Assembly (NCBI GenBank): GCA_017615955.1
Contig: JAFZZD010000164.1
Coordinates: 1-9,889, forward strand
DNA from: Victivallales bacterium
Lineage (GTDB): Bacteria > Verrucomicrobiota > Lentisphaeria > Oligosphaerales > Oligosphaeraceae
Length of the DNA stretch: 9,889 nt
Direction of reading: 5' to 3'
Shown here: piece after piece, positions 1-5,768 of the stretch
Numbering within the stretch: the stretch's first letter is position 1
Layout: each line of letters begins with the position of its first letter
The notes under the pieces: model-generated
Seen by the model: the letters and a program-made list of their open reading frames with translations, nothing else
Told to the model about the DNA's origin: nothing
Database searches by the model: none
Position numbers and translations under genes: made by a program

Positions 1-759
1 AACCAATGCATGCACCGTGGCCTGCGGGTGGATGACGGCATCAATGCATGATTCTGGCATGTCAAACAGATAATGCGTCTCAATCAATTCCAGTGCCTTG
101 TTCATCATTGAAGCGGAGTCCACTGTGATTTTAGCGCCCATTGACCAAACAGGGTGCTTCAAGGCCTGCTCCAAAGTCACCTTTGCCAGCTGTTCACTGC
201 TGTAATCCCTGAATGGGCCGCCCGATGCGGTAATCCACAACTTGGCCAGCTCACGACTGTCGCGTCCTTGCAGACATTGGAAAAGACCAGAATGCTCGCT
301 GTCCACTGGCACAATTATGCTGTTTGGATTGCGTCTTGCCGCCGCCATCACAAGTTCGCCAGCGGCGCAAAGCACCTCCTTGCTTGCCAAGGCAAGGTGC
401 TTGCCTCCCTTCAGTGCGGCAAACGCAGGGCGAATTGCCGCATTGCCCAGTATTGCGCACAGCACAATATCCACATCGTGCCGCGACACAAGCTCCAACA
501 TAGCCTCCATTCCAGCCTTGGCACAACATTTCTGCGGCGCAAGTGCCTTCAGCTCCTGAAAACGCATTTCGTTTGTGGTGACTGCATATTCTGCACCGAG
601 CAAGGCAGCCTGCTGTGACAGGAGTTCAATATTGTCATGAGCCACAAGCCCGATGACCTTGAAGTCACAGCGGTGCTCCAGCAATTCCAGCACGGCATTC
701 CGCCCGACCGAGCCAGTGGAACCCAGGAGCACTACTTTCTTTGGACTATTCTCATTCAT
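1..759 (-). CDS. dxr: 1-deoxy-D-xylulose 5-phosphate reductoisomerase, N-terminal 253 residues (cut by window edge)
   Basis: Dxr converts 1-deoxy-D-xylulose 5-phosphate to 2-C-methyl-D-erythritol 4-phosphate with NADPH and a divalent metal, the first committed MEP-pathway step, in the cytosol. Reading the minus strand from the ATG at 759 gives an unbroken frame to base 1. Visible motifs are the NADPH-binding GSTGSVG (residues 13-19), LASKE (124-128), VDSEH (152-156) with metal ligands D153 and E155, TASGGPFR (177-184), HPVWSMG (202-208), and MMNKALE (218-224) with N220, K221 and ligand E224. The fragment ends in IHPQATVHALV. Known family members are about 390-400 residues, so roughly the last 140 residues lie beyond the left edge. 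The start ATG overlaps the ispH stop (ATGA, 756-759), which suggests coupled translation and fixes the start. NKALE replaces the more usual NKGLE. No frameshift is seen. Confidence 0.96.
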   Translation of the reverse strand, partial: MNENSPKKVVLLGSTGSVGRNAVLELLEHRCDFKVIGLVAHDNIELLSQQAALLGAEYAVTTNEMRFQELKALAPQKCCAKAGMEAMLELVSRHDVDIVLCAILGNAAIRPAFAALKGGKHLALASKEVLCAAGELVMAAARRNPNSIIVPVDSEHSGLFQCLQGRDSRELAKLWITASGGPFRDYSSEQLAKVTLEQALKHPVWSMGAKITVDSASMMNKALELIETHYLFDMPESCIDAVIHPQATVHALV

Positions 760-1622
760 CTGACGTATCCCAATGCCTCCAGTTTGGCAATTACGGCATT
801 GATTGCGCAATCAGGAGTGCTTGTGGCTGAACTCACGCCCACATTGCAGACTCCTTCCAGCATTTTCTCGCACAAGTCCTCCTCATCCTCCACAAGTGCA
901 GCACAATGGCATTTTTCCTGGGCGATTGCCAGCATGCGCCGCCCATTTGAACTATGTGGAGAACTCACCACCAGCATAAGATCGCATTTCGGGGCAAGTT
1001 CCGCAATGGCGGTTTGCCGCAAGGCAACTGCTTCGCATACGCTGGCCTTGTCATGCAAATGCGGAATGCGCTTCTTCAACAATGCCGCCAGCTGACGGAC
1101 TTCCTGCTGGTTCCTGGTCGTCTGGCAGAGAAAAAGTGCCTCTTCCATTGATGGCAGCTTTTCCACGTCCTCAAGTTTTTCCAGAACAAAAACCTGCCTG
1201 GATGAAGTCCTGCCCAAGACGCTTTTGATTTCAGGGTGCTGCCTATCGCCAAACAAAATCAATGGCAAGTTTTCAGGCGCGGAAACAGCGTTCTGCTGCA
1301 ACCTCAATACAAGCGGGCATACAGCATCATAGCATCTTAAATTGCGCTTTCTTGCCTCTTCCTCAACTGCGGTGCTCACTCCATGTGCACCAAACAAGGT
1401 AATTGCATTGGGAGGGATAGCATCAATGCTCTCCACAAAAAATGCATTGCGTTTCCGCATTGCATCGGTGACCAGACGGTTATGCACAAGCTCCTGGAAA
1501 ACATAGATCTGCTCGTCAGGATTCTGGGCGGCTATCTTGTCAAACAATTCCAATGCGTGCCTTACGCCGCCGCAGAAACCAAGCGGCTTCACAAGAAACA
1601 AATGTTTTTCGCCATTTGCCAT
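756..1622 (-). CDS. ispH: 4-hydroxy-3-methylbut-2-enyl diphosphate reductase (IspH/LytB)
   Basis: IspH is the last MEP-pathway enzyme. It is a cytosolic iron-sulfur protein that reduces HMBPP to isopentenyl and dimethylallyl diphosphate. The 288-residue product has the three cluster-binding cysteines in their family contexts: GFCGGVRHA (C17), DAVCPLV (C102) and ASVCEAV (C196). The substrate-binding histidines also fit the family: VHNRLV (H47), AHGVS (H80) and QHPEI (H129, with proton-relay E131). Further matches are QTT (167-169), SSN (224-226) and STPD (268-271). The length is typical of the short bacterial form. The ATG lies one base after the ispE stop (TGA C ATG) with no clear Shine-Dalgarno site, so reinitiation after ispE is likely. 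Its own stop overlaps the dxr start. It differs from many homologues in having GFCGGVRH rather than GFCAGVxR. Function is secure from the motifs; the operon is inferred from spacing. Confidence 0.97.
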   Translation of the reverse strand: MANGEKHLFLVKPLGFCGGVRHALELFDKIAAQNPDEQIYVFQELVHNRLVTDAMRKRNAFFVESIDAIPPNAITLFGAHGVSTAVEEEARKRNLRCYDAVCPLVLRLQQNAVSAPENLPLILFGDRQHPEIKSVLGRTSSRQVFVLEKLEDVEKLPSMEEALFLCQTTRNQQEVRQLAALLKKRIPHLHDKASVCEAVALRQTAIAELAPKCDLMLVVSSPHSSNGRRMLAIAQEKCHCAALVEDEEDLCEKMLEGVCNVGVSSATSTPDCAINAVIAKLEALGYVR

Positions 1623-1623
1623 G

Positions 1624-2463
1624 TCAGAAACAGGCTACCACTGGTGGCTTGAATGTATGATACTTCTCGTGGAAGCGTTCAGCAATGGCCTGGGCTTTCG
1701 CTGTTTCGGCGATGGCAAACAAGGATGGGCCAGAGCCTGAGACATGCACAGCCAGCGCACCATTCTCCATAAGACAATCCCTCATGGCGCAAAGCAGGGG
1801 GAACTTCTTGAACACGGGTTCCTCCAAATCATTGCGGCACATCCTGGCAAATGAATAAATATCGTCTCCCTTTGCGGACGCAAGAAAATCGTCCAGGCGC
1901 GGTTCTTCTGGCAAAGCAGACGGCAGATGTGCATACGTCCATTTAACAGGCACGGGAAAACATGGCGTAACGACAAGCAGGGCAAAATGCACGTTCAGGC
2001 ATATTGGCCTTAATACATCGCCGATGCCAGTGCCCAAAGCAGGCTCTGGCTTTAGAAAAAACGGCACATCCGCACCCAGCGATGATGCAAGTTCAGCGAG
2101 TTTGGCTTTTTCCAGCGGATTGCCATAATGTTCATTTAGCAAAAGAAGAACCGCAGCCGCATCAGAGGCCCCGCCGCCTAGACCAGCGGCAACTGGTATG
2201 CGCTTGCGCAGTAATATTGTCCACTGCGGCTTCAATCCGCTTGCTGAACAGAACGCCTCAGCTGCCTTGAGGCATAGATTGTCCTGGTCAGACGGTACCG
2301 CCTCGCCCTCAATATGAAGCAAAACACCATTCTCACCAGGAAGCAGCTCCACATCATCATAAAGGCCAGAAACAGGCACAAACACATTCTCCAGCTCGTG
2401 GTAGGCATCATGCCTCTCGCCCAGAACCCGCAAATATAGATTTGTCTTGGCTACGGCCTTCAT
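1624..2463 (-). CDS. ispE: 4-diphosphocytidyl-2-C-methyl-D-erythritol kinase
   Basis: IspE uses ATP to phosphorylate the 2-hydroxyl of CDP-ME in the MEP pathway. The 279-residue product is a GHMP-superfamily kinase. The N-terminal AKTNLYLRV carries catalytic K6, followed by DAYHEL (19-24). The glycine-rich ATP loop PVAAGLGGGASDAA covers residues 90-103. LGADVPFF (129-136) carries catalytic D132, and the C-terminal GHMP motif is SGSGPSLF (242-249). The start is fixed because the essential lysine is residue 6 and an in-frame TAA lies three codons upstream of the ATG. No Shine-Dalgarno sequence is visible before it; a stem-loop (2480-2523) ends about 16 nt upstream of the start. The gene is the first of three adjacent MEP genes (ispE-ispH-dxr) that appear translationally coupled. 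Whether it is read through from tpiA or has its own promoter cannot be decided here. Confidence 0.96.
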   Translation of the reverse strand: MKAVAKTNLYLRVLGERHDAYHELENVFVPVSGLYDDVELLPGENGVLLHIEGEAVPSDQDNLCLKAAEAFCSASGLKPQWTILLRKRIPVAAGLGGGASDAAAVLLLLNEHYGNPLEKAKLAELASSLGADVPFFLKPEPALGTGIGDVLRPICLNVHFALLVVTPCFPVPVKWTYAHLPSALPEEPRLDDFLASAKGDDIYSFARMCRNDLEEPVFKKFPLLCAMRDCLMENGALAVHVSGSGPSLFAIAETAKAQAIAERFHEKYHTFKPPVVACF

Positions 2464-2479
2464 GACTGATAATTATGTA

Positions 2480-2523
2480 CGACCAATGAACTCATAGTGC
2501 GGAACTGTCGTTCCCATTGGTCG
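2480..2523. other. Imperfect inverted repeat in the ispE leader
   Basis: The sequence at 2480-2491 is complementary to 2510-2523 if two bases (CC) are bulged. CGACCAATG and CATTGGTCG are perfect 9-bp arms, extended by AAC/GTT across the bulge, with an 18-nt loop. In the ispE transcript it would fold about 16 nt before the start codon. It could affect ispE expression or belong to the dispersed repeat that begins within its right arm. No function is proven. Confidence 0.6.
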
Positions 2524-2568
2524 CATGGAAACATAACGTCTAGAGTGCGACGGCGAGGACGCCGTCGC
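2522..2568 (+). repeat. Copy 1 of a dispersed intergenic module: conserved 19-nt block plus GC-rich hairpin
   Basis: The block CGCATGGAAACATAACGTC (2522-2540) is followed, after five bases, by TGCGACGGCG and a GC-rich hairpin. A second copy with 17 of 19 block positions identical lies at 9847-9865 on the opposite strand, again followed by a hairpin whose arm begins TGCG. Both copies are intergenic. The shared order of block and hairpin argues for a related repeat element rather than chance similarity of 19 bases. Confidence 0.5.
2547..2568 (-). terminator. Perfect 9-bp GC hairpin just after tpiA (possible terminator)
   Basis: GCGACGGCG (2547-2555) and CGCCGTCGC (2560-2568) form a perfect stem with an AGGA tetraloop as read on the plus strand. 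It begins 9 nt past the tpiA stop codon. Position and stability suit a transcription end or mRNA-stabilising structure, but neither strand has a T-tract after the stem, so it is not a classical intrinsic terminator. It may instead be a repeat-type palindrome that belongs to the adjoining conserved block. Confidence 0.4.
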
Positions 2569-2577
2569 TACTACTTG

Positions 2578-3363
2578 TTATTTGCCCATGGCCGCCTTGA
2601 TGATGGTGGCGAATTTGTCCGGCTTCAATGCGGCGCCGCCGATGAGGCCGCCATCGATGTCGGGCTGTGCCAGAAGGCCAGCCGCGTTGGCGTCATTCAT
2701 GCTGCCGCCGTAGAGAATGCGTGTCTCATCTGCCACGCAGGGGCATTCATACAGCTTCTTCAGAAGGCCGCGTATCATGGCATGGACTTCCTGCGCGTCC
2801 TCGTTTGTGGCAGCCAGGCCAGTTCCGATTGCCCATACTGGCTCGTATGCGATGGTCACGTTCTTCATGTCCTCGGCAGTAAGATCCTTGAGAGCCGCGC
2901 GCACCTGGTTCTCGATTACAGCCAAAGTCTCGCCCGCCTGGCGCTGCTTGAGTGTCTCGCCGACGCAGATGACTGGCTTGATGTTGTGCTTGAGGGCAGC
3001 CTTCGTGCGCTGGTTCACAGTTGCATCAGTCTCGCCGAAGTACTGGCGGCGCTCGCTATGGCCGATAATCACGTAGGTGACGCCAAGCTCATTGAGCATG
3101 TTGCCTGAAATCTCGCCAGTGTATGCGCCCTTCTCTTCCCAGTGGATGTTCTGCGCGCCCACGTTGAGGCATGTGCCCTTGGCTGCCTCGATGACTGCTG
3201 CAATGCTGGTGAATGGGGGGCATACCAGTACGTCTGGCTTGTTGGCTGCGCAGCATGGGCATTCCGCTCCAAACTGGGCCTTGATATCCTTGATTAGCTG
3301 TGCACCTTCCGCAGATGTCATGTTCATCTTCCAGTTGCCAGCGATGAGTTTGCGACGTGCCAT
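2578..3363 (-). CDS. tpiA: Triosephosphate isomerase
   Basis: TpiA interconverts dihydroxyacetone phosphate and D-glyceraldehyde 3-phosphate in the cytosol. The 261-residue TIM barrel has all catalytic elements: GNWKMN with N10 and K12, IGHSERR with the electrophile H102, and AYEPVWAIGTG with the base E174 followed by the phosphate-gripping loop 6. YGGSM (218-222) and GGLIGGAAL (238-246) complete the phosphate site. Loop 6 continues GLAAT where many homologues have GKTAT. The start ATG is preceded by an AGAGGAAA Shine-Dalgarno stretch. Cysteines are unusually dense near CPCC (35-38) and CPC (207-209). The gene is downstream of pgk, a usual glycolytic neighbour, but a 171-bp repeat-filled spacer separates them. 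A GC hairpin follows the stop. The assignment is secure. Confidence 0.98.
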   Translation of the reverse strand: MARRKLIAGNWKMNMTSAEGAQLIKDIKAQFGAECPCCAANKPDVLVCPPFTSIAAVIEAAKGTCLNVGAQNIHWEEKGAYTGEISGNMLNELGVTYVIIGHSERRQYFGETDATVNQRTKAALKHNIKPVICVGETLKQRQAGETLAVIENQVRAALKDLTAEDMKNVTIAYEPVWAIGTGLAATNEDAQEVHAMIRGLLKKLYECPCVADETRILYGGSMNDANAAGLLAQPDIDGGLIGGAALKPDKFATIIKAAMGK

Positions 3364-3402
3364 TTCTTTTTATTTCCTCTTTTTGTTGTGGTTAAATTCA
3401 AT

Positions 3403-3411
3403 TTATCCACA
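3403..3411 (+). promoter_or_regulatory. Perfect DnaA-box match (TTATCCACA) inside the repeat
   Basis: TTATCCACA matches the TTATNCACA DnaA-box consensus exactly and overlaps the outer end of the left repeat arm. The mirrored position at the right arm reads TTGATCCACA on the minus strand, so the box is not fully preserved there. A single box could be a DnaA titration or regulatory site, or could simply result from the repeat sequence. There is no cluster of boxes to indicate an origin. Confidence 0.3.
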
Positions 3412-3481
3412 GATTCACGCAGATTTACACAGATTTCTTCTAAAGATGCAATTGCAAAACCATTGGCATTGCAAGTCTTTT

Positions 3482-3500
3482 CCGCTGGCTAAGCCAGCGG
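3482..3500. other. Nested 8-bp hairpin in the pgk-tpiA spacer
   Basis: CCGCTGGC (3482-3489) and GCCAGCGG (3493-3500) pair perfectly around a TAA loop. On the minus (transcribed) strand the stem is followed by AAAAGACTT rather than a T-run, so it is a poor intrinsic terminator. It may stabilise the pgk mRNA end or mark the core of the repeat. Confidence 0.55.
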
Positions 3501-3534
3501 CTCCGATCTGCGTGAATCTGTGGATCAATAATAA

Positions 3535-4791
3535 TTATTTGTCATCCAGTGCGGAGCATCCTGGGAGATCCTTGCCTTCCAGGAATTCCAGGGATGCGCC
3601 ACCGCCTGTGGAGATGTGGCTCATCTTGGCGGCAAGACCTGACTTGTTCACTGCGCTGACGGAATCACCGCCGCCAATGATGCTGACTGCGCCAGATTCC
3701 GCAACTGCCTTGCAGATCGCCATTGTGCCTTCGGCGAACTTGGGCATTTCGAAGCAGCCCATAGGGCCATTCCACACCACTGTCTTAGCAGCGGCGATTT
3801 CCTGGGCATAGAGAGCAGCGGTCTTGGGGCCGATGTCCAGTGCCATCCAGTCGGCTGGAATGTCATTGCCCACAACCTGGGTGTTGGCCTCTGCGTCGAA
3901 CTTGTCGGCTGCCACGTTGTCCACTGGGAGCAGGAATTTCACGCCTGCTTCCTTTGCGGCGTCCAATGTTGCCTTTGCAGTCTCGACCAATTCATCCTCA
4001 ACCAGGGACTTGCCCACATTGTGGCCCAGTGCCTTGAGGAATGTGTATGCCATGCCGCCGCCGATAAGGATGGCGTTGACCTTCTTCATGAGGCTCTTCA
4101 GCACTTCCAGCTTGCCGGAGACCTTTGCGCCGCCGATGATGGCTACAAACGGGCGCTGTGGATTTTCCACTGCGTTGCCAAGGTAGTCCAGTTCCTTCTG
4201 CATGAGGAAGCCAGCCACGCAAGGTGCGCCCTTTGCCTTCATGAACTTGCAGATGGAAGCTGTGGAGGCATGGTCACGGTGCGCTGTGCCGAATGCATCG
4301 TTGACATACACATTGCCGTATGAGGCCAGCTTCTCGGCCATGGCGGCCTTCTTTTCCTTCATCTCGGCCTTCTTGGCCTTGTATTCATCATCGCTCATGC
4401 CTTCGGCCTGCTTTGCCTTGCCTTCCTCGGCCTTGTAGAAGCGGGTGTTCTCCAGCATAAGGACTTCACCTGGCTTCAGTGCGGCTGCTGCCTCGTCGGC
4501 GGCCATGCAGTCTGGTGCGAACTGGACTGGCTTGCCCAGCATCTTCGCCAGATAGTCGGCAACTGGCTTCAGGCTGAAATCAGCCTCATAGCCCTTTCCT
4601 GACGGACGGCCCAGATGGCTCATCAGCACCAGGGAAGCACCCTGTTCCAGGATATAGCTGATGGTTGGCAGCGCAGCGCGTACACGTGTATCATCGGTGA
4701 TGACGCCTTCCTTCAAAGGCACATTGAAATCAACACGCATCACAACTTTTGCCCCTTTGAGGGCGATGTCTTTCACAGTCTTCTTGTTCAT
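3535..4791 (-). CDS. pgk: Phosphoglycerate kinase
   Basis: Pgk transfers phosphate between 1,3-bisphosphoglycerate and ADP in lower glycolysis, or the reverse in gluconeogenesis. The 418-residue protein shows the substrate-binding VDFNVP (20-25) and SHLGRP (58-63), the hinge and nucleotide motif GGAKVSGK (220-227), WNGPMGCFE (340-348), GGGDSV (373-378), and the closing [21 protein letters not shown] stretch (391-411, shown in part). A Lys/Glu/Ala-rich insertion of about 25 residues (roughly 125-150) sits between ENTRFY and the [11 protein letters not shown] motif, making it longer than the approximately 390-400 residue standard form. I recall similar insertions from Bacteroidetes-type enzymes. 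An AAGGAAG ribosome site precedes the ATG. A hairpin lies in its 5' leader. tpiA follows after 171 bp. The assignment is secure. Confidence 0.98.
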   Translation of the reverse strand: MNKKTVKDIALKGAKVVMRVDFNVPLKEGVITDDTRVRAALPTISYILEQGASLVLMSHLGRPSGKGYEADFSLKPVADYLAKMLGKPVQFAPDCMAADEAAAALKPGEVLMLENTRFYKAEEGKAKQAEGMSDDEYKAKKAEMKEKKAAMAEKLASYGNVYVNDAFGTAHRDHASTASICKFMKAKGAPCVAGFLMQKELDYLGNAVENPQRPFVAIIGGAKVSGKLEVLKSLMKKVNAILIGGGMAYTFLKALGHNVGKSLVEDELVETAKATLDAAKEAGVKFLLPVDNVAADKFDAEANTQVVGNDIPADWMALDIGPKTAALYAQEIAAAKTVVWNGPMGCFEMPKFAEGTMAICKAVAESGAVSIIGGGDSVSAVNKSGLAAKMSHISTGGGASLEFLEGKDLPGCSALDDK

Positions 4792-4812
4792 TTTTCTTCC
4801 TTCTTGTTTTTT

Positions 4813-4829
4813 ACGGGAACTTTTCCCGT
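4813..4829 (+). terminator. 7-bp hairpin with T-tract, oriented for the plus strand, in the pgk leader
   Basis: ACGGGAA (4813-4819) and TTCCCGT (4823-4829) pair around CTT and are followed by TTTT on the plus strand, as an intrinsic terminator would be. No plus-strand gene precedes it, so it would act only on antisense transcripts. In the pgk mRNA it would be a 5'-leader hairpin about 21 nt before the start, flanked by A-runs. The rest of the 77-bp gap (4792-4868) shows no convincing promoter. Confidence 0.4.
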
Positions 4830-4868
4830 TTTTCCATTAAAAACTATTTAATCATCCACTTGAAATCA

Positions 4869-5750
4869 CTAATTGGGCACTGGCAGAACTGGCGGAGTTT
4901 GCTGGGGAGGCACCACCAGGGGCGCCATGTCCTTCGGCTGTGTCACATTTGTGCGTGACTTGCTCAAAATGGGCACGACTATGGCAAGCACCAGCATAAG
5001 CGTCAAAAGCACCAGCAGGAATCCAATGATGATGCCAGGCAGCTTGTTCACCATGCCCGTGCCATGGTTTTCCGATGCACCGCCCGACATTGCATTCGGC
5101 AACGATGTTTCCCGAACGCCAAAACCTGATTTGTCGTATTCGGACGAAAGCAGCTTCTGCAATTCCTCCTGAAGGCTCTTGCTCAATCCATAGCAGCGGC
5201 AAAGTGTCGTCAGATGCCTGGTGGCATAGATTTTGCCGTTCAAACTCGCATAGTTTCCTGTCTCCAGATTCTGGAGATAGTCTTGGACAATATGGGTCCT
5301 CTCAAACACATCGTCCGCCGTAAGGCCCGCATTTTCCCTGTATTTCCGTATCCGTTCGCCAAAGGTGCCATGGGTATCCGACAAGTCCAGGGGCGCCTTC
5401 TTCTTGCTGCTCTCGTCATTGGGTTTCAGATACTCATTGAACAAAGGCAGTTCCTCCTGTTTTGCATCCTGCTTTTCTGCGGAAGCAGGCGCAGTATCCT
5501 GTTGCTCGGACTGTTCTTCAGGTGGATCCTGCACTTCCCCGTCATCCGCGTCCTCGTCGGCCTCTTCCTCCAGCATTTCAGGATCGTCTATGGGGTCGTC
5601 GTCCAATCCATCTGTATTGGGGTCGGACTTTTCCCCCTCGTCTTGCAACTGGTCCTGTGCCTTCTTCTCCTCGGAAGCCACAGCATTTTCCACGAGTTCC
5701 TCATCCTCGTCCCAATTCTCATCCATTCCTGAACCAGTTCTGGTCTTCAT
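4869..5750 (-). CDS. RodZ-like cytoskeletal/HTH membrane protein with a long acidic N-terminus
   Basis: The 293-residue protein has three parts. Residues 1-128 are a low-complexity acidic region with about 40 Asp/Glu in the first 100. Residues 129-201 are a helix-turn-helix domain of the RodZ/HTH_25 type (FGERIRKYRENAGLTADDV...). One membrane helix follows at about 239-262 (IIIGFLLVLLTLMLVLAIVV), then a short Pro-rich tail of about 30 residues. RodZ proteins link MreB filaments to the membrane in elongation. Here the usual order (HTH, then helix, then outer domain) is kept, but the family normally starts close to the HTH, and the large outer beta domain is missing. The gene lies 18 nt after ftsK and has a GAGGAA ribosome site six bases before its ATG. 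Shape control is inferred from architecture and context; a membrane-bound regulator is the alternative. Confidence 0.75.
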   Translation of the reverse strand: MKTRTGSGMDENWDEDEELVENAVASEEKKAQDQLQDEGEKSDPNTDGLDDDPIDDPEMLEEEADEDADDGEVQDPPEEQSEQQDTAPASAEKQDAKQEELPLFNEYLKPNDESSKKKAPLDLSDTHGTFGERIRKYRENAGLTADDVFERTHIVQDYLQNLETGNYASLNGKIYATRHLTTLCRCYGLSKSLQEELQKLLSSEYDKSGFGVRETSLPNAMSGGASENHGTGMVNKLPGIIIGFLLVLLTLMLVLAIVVPILSKSRTNVTQPKDMAPLVVPPQQTPPVLPVPN

Positions 5751-5768
5751 TGTTGCTTCCTCATATTG

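Larger units (their letters stand above)
3401..3529. repeat. Structured intergenic repeat with 20-bp inverted termini
   Basis: The perfect 20-bp arms are ATCCACAGATTCACGCAGAT (3405-3424) and its reverse complement (3506-3525). Pairing extends three bases further out across a single mismatch. The left arm continues as a third related unit, giving tandem decamers ATCCACAGAT, TCACGCAGAT, TTACACAGAT (3405-3434); the right arm holds two. CAAT occurs on both outer sides (3399-3402 and 3526-3529). A second, nested hairpin occupies 3482-3500. No reading frame fills the 81-nt centre. It resembles a non-autonomous or REP/MITE-type intergenic element and sits between pgk and tpiA, where it could fold in the shared mRNA. 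The family and its mobility are inferred. Confidence 0.6.

Noticed and set aside
154..1095. Plus-strand frames over dxr and ispH
   Set aside because: They are antisense shadows of clearly conserved minus-strand enzymes with intact catalytic motifs.
2547..2568. Classical intrinsic terminator of tpiA
   Set aside because: The stem is strong and well placed, but no T-tract follows on the minus strand; kept only as a possible terminator or repeat palindrome.
3403..3411. Replication origin suggested by a perfect DnaA box
   Set aside because: Only one perfect box, inside a repeat, with no dnaA, dnaN or box cluster nearby.
3405..3434. CRISPR-like short tandem repeats
   Set aside because: Units are 10 bp, contiguous and without spacers; they are part of an inverted repeat element.
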